Source: Methylocystis hirsuta (GTDB lineage Bacteria; Pseudomonadota; Alphaproteobacteria; Rhizobiales; Beijerinckiaceae). Taken from it: a stretch of 64,000 nt of DNA. The DNA is taken from the NCBI RefSeq assembly GCF_003722355.1, contig NZ_QWDD01000001.1, positions 2,294,001-2,358,000 on the forward strand, read 5' to 3'. Made by a program: the position numbers and the translations under genes. The notes under the pieces were generated by a model. The model was given only the letters and a program-made list of their open reading frames with translations, did no database searches and was not told where the DNA came from. Positions 46,456 through 54,986 of this stretch are shown piece by piece (positions within the stretch are counted from its first letter, which is position 1; each line of letters starts with the position of its first letter).

Positions 46456-46884
46456 ATGGAGACCAAGAAGCTCGCGACGGGCGCCGCCCCTCGCAAACTC
46501 AGCGACTATCTCACGCGAGCGCGCGACAAAGCGCCGGCGCACGCCGGTCATGGCATGGGCGGCGCGCAGTCGGTGCGCGAAGATAATTATCGCGGCCACG
46601 AGATCGAAATCGTCACGACCTACAAAATCCTGGTCGACGGAAAGAAAATCCGCGCGCCGCTCGGCGTCGACGCCTCCGGCCAGGTTCATTGTCATTCATT
46701 GCCGAACTATCAGACCGCGTCGGCGGTCGGCATGGTGCGGGCGCTCATCGACGGCTTTCCCGAGGAATTCGAGCGAAAGCCGGCCCCGGCAAAGCGCCAG
46801 CCTCCAGCGAGCCACAAGCGCCGGCCCGCTCCTGCTCGCAAAAGCAGGTCCGCCGCGAAGAAAGGTTCAAAGCACGAGCATTGA
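46456..46884 (+). CDS. MelC1-family tyrosinase cofactor/chaperone
   Basis: A 142-residue protein. It has a His/Met segment HAGHGMGG (29-36), DNYRGHEIEIV (43-53), YKILVDGKKI (56-65), and VHCHSLPNYQTASAVGMVRALID (77-99), matching the order Y-R/K-G-x-x-I, VDG, HxH...Y and ARAAV helix of Streptomyces MelC1. Tyr85 is in the place of the caddie Tyr that occupies the tyrosinase active site. The last 35 residues are Pro/Lys/Arg-rich and probably disordered. There is no signal peptide. GGAGGG precedes the ATG at 46456, and the tyrosinase gene starts 18 bp after it. Copper transfer to the apo-tyrosinase is inferred by homology. Confidence 0.8.
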   Translation: METKKLATGAAPRKLSDYLTRARDKAPAHAGHGMGGAQSVREDNYRGHEIEIVTTYKILVDGKKIRAPLGVDASGQVHCHSLPNYQTASAVGMVRALIDGFPEEFERKPAPAKRQPPASHKRRPAPARKSRSAAKKGSKHEH

Positions 46885-46902
46885 TTTTTCAGGAGGGAGA
46901 CG

Positions 46903-47868
46903 ATGGCCGTCGTCCGAAAAAATATTTCGCAAAACGCAGATGTACGGGATCAATACATTCAAGGCGTCCAATTACTAAAAAATGAGGCATCGGGCCGAAA
47001 AACCAATGAATTCGGCATTCCAGGCGCGGCGCGCTCAGTCAGCACTTACGATCTTTTCGTCATCTGGCATGTCACCGCCATGATGCTCGAAACGCCGCCG
47101 GGCAATCCGGCGGGACGAAACTCGGCGCATCGAGGACCCGTCTTCGCGCCATGGCATCGCGTGATGCTGATGCTCTTCGAACAGAACCTGCAGCGCCTCC
47201 TGAACGATGCAAACTTCGGCCTTCCCTATTGGGACTGGGCCGAAGACGGCGACCTGCCGCCGCAGCAGCAGAGCGCGGCGGCAATTTGGGGCGCTGACTG
47301 CATGGGCGGACAGGGCAATCCGGTGACCACTGGCCCCTTCGCCTTCAGCCAAAGCGATCCTTCCGCCTTCAGAGTGCGCATCTCCACCAATATTTCTGGA
47401 GAGTTGCGATCGGTGAACCGTGGTCTCCGGCGCGCCTTTGGCGTCAGCGCCGACGCGTTGCCGAGAACGGCGCATGTGACGCATGCGCTCGCGCTATCGC
47501 CCTATGACTCGCCCGACTGGGACGCCGATACGAACAGTTTCCGCAATCGTATCGAAGGATGGATGAACGACGAGGGCGTTTCCGCGACCTGGCTGCACAA
47601 TCTCGTCCACGTCTGGGTCGGCGGAGAGATGTTGCTTGGCTCCTCGCCCAACGATCCGGTTTTCTTTCTCAATCATTGCAACATTGACCGTCTTTGGGAG
47701 AGCTGGATGACGCGAAATGGGCGCGTCTACGTTCCCGATATGACGGCGGGCGCGGATCTTAAGGGTCACCGAATCGACGATCCGATCAACTCGCCGCTCG
47801 GTCGCAGCGCGACTCCGCGCGAGACGCTCGACGTGAGCGAAATTTATGAATATGACGCGCTCCCCTGA
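46903..47868 (+). CDS. Tyrosinase-family type-3 copper enzyme
   Basis: A 321-residue tyrosinase central-domain protein. CuA ligands are H56 (FVIWHVTAM), H76 (SAHRGPVFAPWH) and H85. CuB ligands are H232 and H236 (LHNLVHVWVGG) and H258 in DPVFFLNHCNIDRLW, where the usual HH is NH. There is no signal peptide. A strong AGGAGGGAGA site precedes the ATG. It is preceded by a MelC1-like protein and followed by a lipase-like pseudoenzyme, 41 bp away. It shares CuA/CuB spacing with the 228-residue enzyme at 3434 but is longer and not a recent duplicate. Phenol or aminophenol oxidase activity is inferred. Confidence 0.9.
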   Translation: MAVVRKNISQNADVRDQYIQGVQLLKNEASGRKTNEFGIPGAARSVSTYDLFVIWHVTAMMLETPPGNPAGRNSAHRGPVFAPWHRVMLMLFEQNLQRLLNDANFGLPYWDWAEDGDLPPQQQSAAAIWGADCMGGQGNPVTTGPFAFSQSDPSAFRVRISTNISGELRSVNRGLRRAFGVSADALPRTAHVTHALALSPYDSPDWDADTNSFRNRIEGWMNDEGVSATWLHNLVHVWVGGEMLLGSSPNDPVFFLNHCNIDRLWESWMTRNGRVYVPDMTAGADLKGHRIDDPINSPLGRSATPRETLDVSEIYEYDALP

Positions 47869-47909
47869 GCGCCAAAACTTATTGATTTTCAATTGAATTC
47901 GGATCGGCG

Positions 47910-49100
47910 ATGGCGCTCAAGTCCACTCATATCATTTTCGTGCATGATTTCTTCGGCTGGGGGCCTCAAGAGTTCGGACTTCCCTATTGGGGCGACGCGC
48001 TCGATCAGGTCGGCGAACCCTTCGCGGTTCACGAAGCGAAGGTAGGTCCCGTCAGCTCCTTCCATGATCGCGCCTGCGAGCTTTTCGCTCAGATCGCCGG
48101 CGGACGCGTGGACTATGGCGCCCGGCATAGCGATGAGGCCCGCCACGCCCGCTATTCGCGCGAGTATGCGGACCCTTTTGCGCCCGGTTGGTCGGCGGAG
48201 AACCCGGTGATCCTCGTCGGCCATGGCGCCGGCGCCCAGACCGCCATGCAGTTGCAGGCGCTGCTCGCCAGCGATTTTTGGGAGCGCGGAACCAACGCCG
48301 GCTGGGTGGAAGGGGTGATCAGCGTCGCCGGCGCCATCAATGGCTCGTTGCTGACCTATGGCTTCGGCTGCGACCGTGAAGACGGACGGCTCAAGCGCCG
48401 ACCGAGCCAGTTCATTGCGGAATCATTCAATTTTCTCGGAATGGCCGCCGGCGTGCCGAGCGCCATGCGCAAGCCCTTCGATCTCCATCTCGACCAATGG
48501 ACCAACGGCGAAGCCGACGCGAAAGCGGCGATGGCGCGTCTGGACGCTGGCGCCTTCGTCGCCGGCGAGGACAATCTCGCCTTCGACATGACGCTGCAGG
48601 GCTGCCGCAAGGCCAACGCCCGGTTCAGATCGCATCCGGGCACTTATTATCTGTCGCTGGTGACCAACGCCACGCATGTTCGCGCATCTGGCTTTTTCAG
48701 CAAGACCTGGCGGCCCGACCCGACGATCCATCCCATTCTCTGGCAGCCGGCGCTCTACCAGGCGCTCGAGGCCAACTTCGCCAAGGCGCCCATCGTCGGT
48801 TGGGGCGGCGGCGACCTTTCGCTGCCGCAGTGGCGGCCCAATGACGGCGCGGTGAGCGTCATCTCGCAAAGATATCCCTTCACGGCGCGGGAAGAGCCGG
48901 TGGGAGGCGAAGGCGTTTTCAAACGCCAAAGACTCAAGCCGGGGCGCTGGTATTACGAATATCTCGACAAAGCCATCGGACAGCGGTTCGACCATTTCGA
49001 CGCGGTCGTCGGCGCGCAGCTCAAACCATGGGTTCCCGGACTGCGCGACGCACATCGGGAGATCTATCTGAGACTCGGCGAAACCTTGCGCAGCCTTTAG
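47910..49100 (+). CDS. Family I.5-like lipase homologue lacking the nucleophile Ser (pseudo-lipase)
   Basis: A 396-residue alpha/beta-fold protein resembling thermoalkalophilic Geobacillus/Staphylococcus lipases. It has the opening FVHDFFGWGPQEFGLPYWG, the Zn-binding block with D53, H73 and H79 (SSFHDRACELFA, VDYGARHSDEARHARY), the partner D226 (AFDMTLQG), FKLDQW-like HLDQWTNG, catalytic Asp D312 (NDGAVSV) and His H362 (FDHFDAVVG). At the nucleophile elbow, where these lipases have AHSQGGQTA, it reads GHGAGAQTA, so the Ser is Gly106 (codon GGC). There is no signal peptide. It is probably cotranscribed with the MelC1/tyrosinase pair. Either a non-catalytic binding role or an alternative nucleophile is possible. 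Confidence 0.82.
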   Translation: MALKSTHIIFVHDFFGWGPQEFGLPYWGDALDQVGEPFAVHEAKVGPVSSFHDRACELFAQIAGGRVDYGARHSDEARHARYSREYADPFAPGWSAENPVILVGHGAGAQTAMQLQALLASDFWERGTNAGWVEGVISVAGAINGSLLTYGFGCDREDGRLKRRPSQFIAESFNFLGMAAGVPSAMRKPFDLHLDQWTNGEADAKAAMARLDAGAFVAGEDNLAFDMTLQGCRKANARFRSHPGTYYLSLVTNATHVRASGFFSKTWRPDPTIHPILWQPALYQALEANFAKAPIVGWGGGDLSLPQWRPNDGAVSVISQRYPFTAREEPVGGEGVFKRQRLKPGRWYYEYLDKAIGQRFDHFDAVVGAQLKPWVPGLRDAHREIYLRLGETLRSL

Positions 49101-49116
49101 CCTTGCGCGAAGAGCG

Positions 49117-49806
49117 CTAATGCAAGCCGCCGAAGCCTGCCGACCGTAGGGCGTCCATGACGCCGTTGAAGATCAACGATACGCCCATCGCCGAGACGAA
49201 GAAGCCGACGATCCTGGTCGCCGCGTCAATCCCCAGCGGCCCCAGCATCGTGGTCAACCGCGTCGCGAAGGCGAGGCACGCGTAAGTGACGGCCACGGCG
49301 AGAAAGATCGCGCCGAGAATGACGCCGAACGCCAACGCCTCATGGGACGAGTGCTCCACGGTGGCCATCATCCCGAGCACGGTGGCGATCGGGCCGGGGC
49401 CGATCATGAGCGGCATCGCAAGCGGCATGAAGGCGATGTTGCCCGTCGATCGGGCAAACGCCGGCGTTCCGTCGCCGTCCGACGAGGGTAAAAAAAGCTC
49501 AAAGCCGATCTTCATCAGCACGATCCCGCCGGCGATGCGCACCATGCTGAGCGAGACGCCGAAGATTTTTAAGATCACCGCGCCAAAGAACAAGAAGAAG
49601 AGGATCAGCAGCAGCGCATAGAGACAGGCCATGAACGCCACGCGACCGCGCTCCTGGTTGCTTTTTTCGCGCAGGAGCAGAAGGAAGACCGGGAGCACCT
49701 CAAAAGGATTGATGACCGCCAGCAGCGTCGTGAACGTCGAGAAAAAGAGCGTCAGCTCGGTTCTGAAAGCTCCGAAGCCGATGTCCGATATGAGACTGCT
49801 GTTCAT
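49117..49806 (-). CDS. MarC-family integral membrane protein
   Basis: A 229-residue protein with six predicted membrane helices in the MarC/UPF0056 pattern: STFTTLLAVINPFEVLPVFL, ILFFLFFGAVILKIFGVSLSMVRIAGGIVLMKIGFEL, IAFMPLAMPLMIGPGPIATVLG and the last two helices with RIVGFFVSAMGVSLIFNGV. Despite the name, MarC is not shown to take part in drug resistance. It is convergent with the tyrosinase operon. Confidence 0.9.
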   Translation of the reverse strand: MNSSLISDIGFGAFRTELTLFFSTFTTLLAVINPFEVLPVFLLLLREKSNQERGRVAFMACLYALLLILFFLFFGAVILKIFGVSLSMVRIAGGIVLMKIGFELFLPSSDGDGTPAFARSTGNIAFMPLAMPLMIGPGPIATVLGMMATVEHSSHEALAFGVILGAIFLAVAVTYACLAFATRLTTMLGPLGIDAATRIVGFFVSAMGVSLIFNGVMDALRSAGFGGLH

Positions 49807-49972
49807 AAGGCCTTCTCATTGGCGTTGCGCTGCGCCAACATGCGTGACGGGTGTGGCGGCGTGGCGGCGCGACCTTATTGCGGCGGGCGCCGCCGCTCAA
49901 GCGCCGCACTGGAGGAACGCGCTGATTTTGTCAGCATTCGCTTGGACTTGTGTCTCACGATGGAATTGACCC

Positions 49973-50857
49973 ATGACCGACGCGATTCAGCTCACCCATG
50001 CCTCTGGCGACGGCGCGGAGATCCTGGCTTTCGGCGCGGAGCTTTCGAGCTGGCGCGCGCGGGGAGTCGACATGATCTGGGCGAAGAATCCTAAGGTCTG
50101 GGACCAGACCGCGCCCGTGCTGTTTCCCGTCGTCGGCTGGACGCGCGATGGCCGCGTGCGCCTCGACGGCGAGACCTATCCGCTTGCTCTCCACGGCTTC
50201 GCCTGGAAAAAGCGCTTCGACGTCGCCGAGCGGCGCGACGACTATTTGCGCCTCGCGCTCGTCGACGACGCCGAGACCCGCGCGCTCTATCCCTTCGCCT
50301 TCCGCTTCGAAGTGGAGTTCCAACTTCGCGCCGGCGCGCTCGAAAACAGTCTCATCGTGACGAACGCCGACTCGCGGCCCCTGCCCTATGCTTGCGGACT
50401 GCATCCCGCCTTTCGCTGGCCGCTCGCCGGCTCTTCCTCGCCGCATGCGATCCTATTCGAGAAGGCCGAGCGCGCTGAAGTTCCCATCATCGGACCAGGA
50501 GGGCTTTTCTCGAAACCCATCCGCAAAACGCCGCTTGTCGGCCGGCGACTGCCGCTCGAACCAGAAATGTTCACGCGCGACGCGCTGTGCTTTCTCAATC
50601 TTGCGAGCCACAGCCTCGTTTTCGACAATGGCGAAGGCGCGCGCCTTTCGGTCACGCTCGACGATTTCCCCCATGTCGGATTTTGGACGCTGCCGCCCGC
50701 CCCTTATCTGTGCATAGAGCCCTGGACAGGCCACGGCGATCCGGACGACTTTTACGGCGATCTCTACGAAAAGCCCTCGATGCGCATTCTGGCGCCGGGC
50801 GCGCAGGCGCGGCATGGCGCGATTTTCGCCTTTGAGCAGGAGCCGCCGGTCGGCTAG
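49973..50857 (+). CDS. Aldose 1-epimerase-family protein (LacX-like)
   Basis: A 294-residue galactose-mutarotase-fold protein. LALHGFAWKKRF, NADSRPLPYACGLHPAFRWPL with the conserved His, and CIEPWTGHGDPDDF with the conserved Glu region match the LacX/YeaD-like branch. It lacks a signal peptide. Probable role: sugar or sugar-phosphate anomer interconversion. It lies 30 bp before cysK but with no pathway link. The start ATG at 49973 fits the family N-terminus. Confidence 0.87.
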   Translation: MTDAIQLTHASGDGAEILAFGAELSSWRARGVDMIWAKNPKVWDQTAPVLFPVVGWTRDGRVRLDGETYPLALHGFAWKKRFDVAERRDDYLRLALVDDAETRALYPFAFRFEVEFQLRAGALENSLIVTNADSRPLPYACGLHPAFRWPLAGSSSPHAILFEKAERAEVPIIGPGGLFSKPIRKTPLVGRRLPLEPEMFTRDALCFLNLASHSLVFDNGEGARLSVTLDDFPHVGFWTLPPAPYLCIEPWTGHGDPDDFYGDLYEKPSMRILAPGAQARHGAIFAFEQEPPVG

Positions 50858-50887
50858 GAACGATCCGCCATTCGCCAGGAATCATAA

Positions 50888-51919
50888 ATGACTGTCGCCT
50901 CCAGCGTCATCGAAGCCATCGGGCGCACGCCGCTCATTGAATTGCACGGCGCCTCGAAGGCGACCGGCTGCCGCATTCTCGGCAAGGCCGAATTCATGAA
51001 CCCGGGCGGCTCCGTCAAGGACCGCGCGGCGCTGTCCATCGTCGAAGATGCGCGCGCGAAAGGATTGTTGAAGCCGGGAGGGGTCATCGTCGAAGGCACC
51101 GCCGGCAACACCGGCATCGGGCTCGCGCTCGTCGCCAACGCGCTCGGCTTTCGCACGGTGATCGTGATTCCCGACACCCAGAGCCAGGAAAAAAAAGACA
51201 TGTTGCGCCTGCAAGGCGCGCAGCTCGTGGAAGTGCCGGCGGTTCCCTACGCCAACCCCAATAATTATGTGAAACTTTCCGGGCGTCTCGCGGAGCGCCT
51301 CGCCAGGGAAGAGCCGAACGGCGCCGTCTGGGCCAACCAATTCGACAATGTCGCCAACCGCGTCGCGCATCTCACCACCACCGGGCCCGAGATCTACGAA
51401 GCGCTGGAGGGCGCGGTGGACGCCTTCATTTGCGCCTGCGGCACCGGCGGCACGCTCGCCGGCGTCGGCATGGCGCTCAAGGAGAGAAATCCGGATGTGA
51501 AGATCGGGCTGGCCGATCCGTACGGGGCGGCGCTCTATTCCTATTATACGACCGGCGAGTTGAAGGCCGAGGGCTCATCCATCACGGAAGGGATTGGCCA
51601 GGGCCGGATCACCGCCAATCTCGAAGGCGCGCCGGTCGACGTCGCCTATCGCATCCCAGATGACGAGGCGCTGCGCATCGTCTTCGATCTCGCCGAGCAG
51701 GAGGGCCTGTTGCTGGGCGGCTCTTCGGGAATCAATATCGCGGGCGCCATCAGACTGGCGCGCGATATGGGGCCCGGCAATACGATTGTGACCGTGCTGT
51801 GCGACGGCGGCGCAAGATACGCTTCGAAGCTCTTCAACGCCGACTTCCTGCGCAGCCAAAACCTGCCGACGCCGCCCTGGCTCGAAGGCGCCGTCGCGAT
51901 GGATCCGGGCTTCGTTTAG
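50888..51919 (+). CDS. cysK: Cysteine synthase A / O-acetylserine sulfhydrylase-family enzyme
   Basis: A 343-residue fold type II PLP enzyme. The N-terminal VIEAIGRTPLIELHG and the Lys motif EFMNPGGSVKDRAALSIVEDA give the PLP lysine. TAGNTGIGLALVANALG, CGTGGTLAGVGMALKERNPD and the C-terminal LLGGSSGINIAGAIRLA complete the PLP-phosphate and substrate sites. It makes cysteine from O-acetylserine and sulfide. It is somewhat longer than E. coli CysK. Cystathionine beta-synthase-type activity cannot be fully ruled out. Confidence 0.9.
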   Translation: MTVASSVIEAIGRTPLIELHGASKATGCRILGKAEFMNPGGSVKDRAALSIVEDARAKGLLKPGGVIVEGTAGNTGIGLALVANALGFRTVIVIPDTQSQEKKDMLRLQGAQLVEVPAVPYANPNNYVKLSGRLAERLAREEPNGAVWANQFDNVANRVAHLTTTGPEIYEALEGAVDAFICACGTGGTLAGVGMALKERNPDVKIGLADPYGAALYSYYTTGELKAEGSSITEGIGQGRITANLEGAPVDVAYRIPDDEALRIVFDLAEQEGLLLGGSSGINIAGAIRLARDMGPGNTIVTVLCDGGARYASKLFNADFLRSQNLPTPPWLEGAVAMDPGFV

Positions 51920-52485
51920 CCTTCTATCGATTCCGCGGGCGCGGGCGACGCCGCGGGCTCGGCTTCGCGCTGCGGAACGAAATACTCGCGACGCACGAAG
52001 AGCGCCTTGCGCAGCTCCGCCTCCCCGACCAGCGTGGCGAATTCGCGGAAGCCAAAGAACGGGATCAGCGCGGCGAAGGTGACCAGTCCGACCGATAGTA
52101 GCGTGCGCAGATTGTCGAGATCGACGGGGTCATGGTCCGCATGGGCCGGCCAAAAATGCTCCAGCAGCGCCTGTTCGACAATATCCATGCCGATGAGCAG
52201 CAGACCGAACAGCAGCGACTTGGCCAGAATCGGCACGATCAGCGGCTTTTTGTCGAAGACGCGCCAAATTCCAAATTTGTTGGCGACAAACAGCACTTTC
52301 GCGAACGCAAGCGCCTTGGCGGCGGCGAAGCCCTGATGCTGCACGATATGCGCTTGTGACAAAACAACCGATTTGTGTACGCCGAGCACGGCGAGCAGGA
52401 ACCATACGTAGAGGAACACCGGGTAAAAGGCCCTGGCTTCCTCTTTCACCTTGCTCGTCAATCCCTTTTTTGTCTGCTCGCTCAT
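51916..52485 (-). CDS. Hypothetical inner-membrane protein
   Basis: A 189-residue protein with a charged N-terminus (EQTKKGLTSKVKEEARAFY) and four predicted helices: about 22-42 (FYPVFLYVWFLLAVLGV), 80-103, 130-150 and a shorter one. The middle contains DKKPLIVPILAKSLLFGLLLIGMDIVEQAL, followed by a charged loop (WPAHADHDPVDLDNL) and GFREFATLVGEAELRKALFVRREYF, with a Pro/Ala-rich tail. I do not recognise a named family, though proteins of this type occur in Rhizobiales. It converges with cysK, with the two stops overlapping. Confidence 0.8.
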   Translation of the reverse strand: MSEQTKKGLTSKVKEEARAFYPVFLYVWFLLAVLGVHKSVVLSQAHIVQHQGFAAAKALAFAKVLFVANKFGIWRVFDKKPLIVPILAKSLLFGLLLIGMDIVEQALLEHFWPAHADHDPVDLDNLRTLLSVGLVTFAALIPFFGFREFATLVGEAELRKALFVRREYFVPQREAEPAASPAPAESIEG

Positions 52486-52529
52486 GTCCCATCCTGCGCC
52501 GGTCTCTTCAGCCTTGGCTGCGCGTCAAT

Positions 52530-53144
52530 TTAGCTGCGCGACTCGTCCTTGGCTATCGCTTCGGCGCGCGTCAGATCCTCCGGTCGGTTGACGTTGAAGA
52601 AAGGGTCGTAGGGCTCGATCGGCCAATCGACGGTCACATTCGCATGCCGCCCGATGAAGGCCGACACCTTGCGCTCGTCTTCCGCAACGAGCGCGCGCCG
52701 CAATTCCTCGCGCAGCGCGACCGGCCATAGCGCCACGGCGTGATGGGTTCGCCCCTTCGAGGCGGCGACGGCGATCGTCGCGCCTGTACGCGTTCGGGCG
52801 GCTTCAAGTCGCGAGAGGAGATCGGCGGGCAGGAACGGGGTGTCGCCCGGCGCGCTCAAGACATGCGCCGCGCCTTTCGCCGCGCCAAACTCCATGCCGG
52901 CGAGAACGCCCGCGAGCGGGCCCGCGAAACCTTCAACGCTGTCGCAAATGACGGGCAGTCCGAAAGCGGAAAAACGTGCCGGATCGCCGTTGGCGTTGAT
53001 CGCGAGACGCCCGCACTGCGGCCTCAAGCGATCGATCACATGCTGAAGGATCGGCCGGCCGGCGATCTCGACGAGCGGCTTGTCGCCCCCGCCCATGCGC
53101 CGCGCCAACCCGCCGGCGAGGATGACGCCGATGCAGTCGTTCAT
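52530..53144 (-). CDS. mobA: Molybdenum cofactor guanylyltransferase
   Basis: A 204-residue nucleotidyltransferase. The N-terminal [27 protein letters not shown] is the LAGG-x-x-x-R-MGG...DK-L motif. [20 protein letters not shown] and [20 protein letters not shown] follow. It adds GMP to molybdopterin to make MGD, as used by DMSO-reductase-family enzymes. The C-terminus [13 protein letters not shown] is also typical. moaE/moaD lie 4 kb away. Confidence 0.92.
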   Translation of the reverse strand: MNDCIGVILAGGLARRMGGGDKPLVEIAGRPILQHVIDRLRPQCGRLAINANGDPARFSAFGLPVICDSVEGFAGPLAGVLAGMEFGAAKGAAHVLSAPGDTPFLPADLLSRLEAARTRTGATIAVAASKGRTHHAVALWPVALREELRRALVAEDERKVSAFIGRHANVTVDWPIEPYDPFFNVNRPEDLTRAEAIAKDESRS

Positions 53145-53239
53145 GCGCTGTCCGGTTTGGTTTCAAAGAGGGGCGCCATTATGTTCGTTCATAATCCTGA
53201 GCGCCGCTCGCGCAAGGGGCAGCCTTCCGAGGGAAGCAC

Positions 53240-53638
53240 ATGATTTCGCGTCGCCGACTCGCCGTTTCCGCCTTTCTTTTCGCTTCCGCGATCCTTTATT
53301 CGGCGGCGCCCGCCCGCGCCGCGGAACAGAGTTTTACGCCGCAGGCCTTCGCCGCCGCACAAACGGCCGGCAAGTCGATCATCGTGCATGTCTACGCGCC
53401 GTGGTGTCCGACCTGCCGCGCGCAGGAGCCGGCGGTGCAGCGCGTCGAAGCCGATCCGAAATATGTCGACGTCGCCATGTTCCGCGTTGATTTCGACAGC
53501 CAGAAGAGCGCTCTCCGCACGCTGAAGGCCAACCGGCAAAGCACGATCATCGTCTTCAAAGGCGATAAGGAAGTCGGGCGCTCTGTCGGGATGACCGATC
53601 CGGGCGAAATTTCAGCGCTTCTCTCAAAGGCACTGTAA
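53240..53638 (+). CDS. Periplasmic thioredoxin-like protein
   Basis: A 132-residue secreted protein with a signal peptide (MISRRRLAVSAFLFASAILY to ARA). The thioredoxin fold starts at QSFTPQAFAAAQTAGKSIIVHVYAPWCPTCRAQ, with the redox motif WCPTC. It lies 4 bp upstream of a CcdA/DsbD-type transmembrane electron carrier, so the two probably form a pathway moving electrons from the cytosol to periplasmic targets. Cytochrome c maturation or copper-protein thiol reduction are possible roles. Confidence 0.9.
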   Translation: MISRRRLAVSAFLFASAILYSAAPARAAEQSFTPQAFAAAQTAGKSIIVHVYAPWCPTCRAQEPAVQRVEADPKYVDVAMFRVDFDSQKSALRTLKANRQSTIIVFKGDKEVGRSVGMTDPGEISALLSKAL

Positions 53639-53642
53639 ATCG

Positions 53643-54374
53643 ATGGATGCGAGCGCGCTTGGCGCTTTCGGCGTCGCCTTTGTCGCCGGCCTGTTGTCGA
53701 TTTTGTCGCCCTGCGTCCTTCCGCTTTTGCCTTTGGTGCTCGGCGCCGCGGCGGCGGAGCATCGCTACGCGCCGGCGCTTCTGGCGCTGGGCGTGGCCCT
53801 GTCCTTTGTCGCGATCGGGCTTTTTATGGCGACGATCGGCTTCGCCGTCGGGCTCGACGGAGATTCGCTGCGGCTCGTCGCGGCGGCTTTGCTGATCGGG
53901 CTGGGCGCGATCCTGCTCGCGCCTGAGCTGCAGGCGCGCGTCGCCGCCGCCGGGGGCCCGATCAGCGACAGATTGAGCGCGGCCTTTGGCGACGGGGCTC
54001 GCGGCGGAATGTTCGGTCAGTTTGGCGTCGGCCTGCTGCTTGGCGCCGTTTGGAGCCCTTGCGTGGGTCCGACGCTCGGCGCCGCATCGGTGCTCGCGTC
54101 GCGCGGCGAAGACCTGAGCGCCGTCGCGGCGACGATGGCCGCGTTCGGTCTCGGCGCGGCTGCGCCGCTGATGTTGCTTGGAGCCCTGTCGCGGCAAGCG
54201 ATGGCGCGTTGGCGGGACCGGCTGCTGACCGTTGGGAAACAGGCGAAGCAAGCGCTCGGCGCGTCGCTCGTGCTGATTGGCGTGTTGATCGTGTCAGGCT
54301 ACGACAAGACGTTGGAGACGGCGCTTGTCACGGCTTCACCAGAATGGTTGACGCAGTTAACGACGCGTTTTTAG
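53643..54374 (+). CDS. CcdA/DsbD-type transmembrane thiol-disulfide carrier
   Basis: A 243-residue membrane protein with six predicted helices. The two carrier cysteines are in LLSILSPCVLPLLPLVLG (helix 1) and AVWSPCVGPTLGAA (helix 4), symmetric repeats of the CcdA type. Electrons from cytosolic thioredoxin would go through these cysteines to the periplasmic thioredoxin encoded upstream. The gene starts 4 bp after that protein's stop. It lacks the periplasmic domains of full-length DsbD. Confidence 0.9.
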   Translation: MDASALGAFGVAFVAGLLSILSPCVLPLLPLVLGAAAAEHRYAPALLALGVALSFVAIGLFMATIGFAVGLDGDSLRLVAAALLIGLGAILLAPELQARVAAAGGPISDRLSAAFGDGARGGMFGQFGVGLLLGAVWSPCVGPTLGAASVLASRGEDLSAVAATMAAFGLGAAAPLMLLGALSRQAMARWRDRLLTVGKQAKQALGASLVLIGVLIVSGYDKTLETALVTASPEWLTQLTTRF

Positions 54375-54572
54375 CGCTTCGCCAAATCAATACGGTCGAT
54401 GCTCGAGATGCTAACCTTGCCAGGTCAGCGCAAGACGCTCGATGCAAGCAAACCCAGGCAAAAGCAGACGCCGCTCTGGTATTGGCGGGTGCGCGGTCAA
54501 CGCGCCAAGGCTCGGAACGCCGCATATTCCTAAAATTTAGTTTATTTTCCATTGCTTATAGAGGCTGTCCGT

Positions 54573-54587
54573 TTAGGCAATTCTTAA
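54573..54587. promoter_or_regulatory. CtrA-like binding half-sites upstream of sciP
   Basis: TTAG-N7-TTAA, one mismatch from the TTAA-N7-TTAA consensus bound by the cell-cycle regulator CtrA, lies 57 bp before the sciP start. In Caulobacter sciP is activated by CtrA. An 11-bp palindrome (CTAAA-A-TTTAG) lies at 54530-54540. Both are read by eye; binding is inferred. Confidence 0.5.
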
Positions 54588-54643
54588 AGCGGCGCCTCTA
54601 TAAAGACGCTACAACGTGGCTGTTTGAGTAGCGAGTGAGTGAG

Positions 54644-54919
54644 ATGACCGAGACGCACCGTCCCCGTGTCAAATATGTCATCGGTCCCGATGGCAGTCCG
54701 CTGACCATTGCGGATCTACCCCCCGCTTCGACCAAACGCTGGGTGATACGGCGTAAAGCGGAAGTGGTGGCGGCGGTGCGCGGCGGCCTGCTCTCGCTCG
54801 ACGAAGCCTGTACTCGCTACACGCTGACGGTGGACGAATTCCTGAGCTGGCAGATGTCGATCGACCAGCACGGCCTCGCCGGACTGAGGACGACGCGCCT
54901 TCAGCAATATCGCATGTGA
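54644..54919 (+). CDS. sciP: SciP-type DUF1153 CtrA inhibitor
   Basis: A 91-residue protein: RPRVKYVIGPDGSPLTIADLPP, TKRWVIRRKAEVVAAVRGGLLSLDEACTRYTLTVDEFLSWQ, and the tail HGLAGLRTTRLQQYR. This is the DUF1153/SciP signature, a helix-turn-helix protein that represses CtrA-dependent transcription in Caulobacter and is conserved across alphaproteobacteria. ATG 54644 is preferred over the GTG at 54635. It is followed by a clear terminator and preceded by a CtrA-like site, consistent with cell-cycle control. Confidence 0.92.
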   Translation: MTETHRPRVKYVIGPDGSPLTIADLPPASTKRWVIRRKAEVVAAVRGGLLSLDEACTRYTLTVDEFLSWQMSIDQHGLAGLRTTRLQQYRM

Positions 54920-54949
54920 GCGCGGCGGCGACAGACGCCGAAACGTTCG

Positions 54950-54986
54950 AAACGCCGGTCCGCGATGGCCGGCGTTTTATTTTTTA
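54950..54986 (+). terminator. Intrinsic terminator of sciP
   Basis: Nine-bp stem AAACGCCGG (54950-54958) with CCGGCGTTT (54969-54977), followed by TATTTTTT. It overlaps the 3' end of the convergent flippase-like gene, whose stop is at 54984. Confidence 0.88.
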
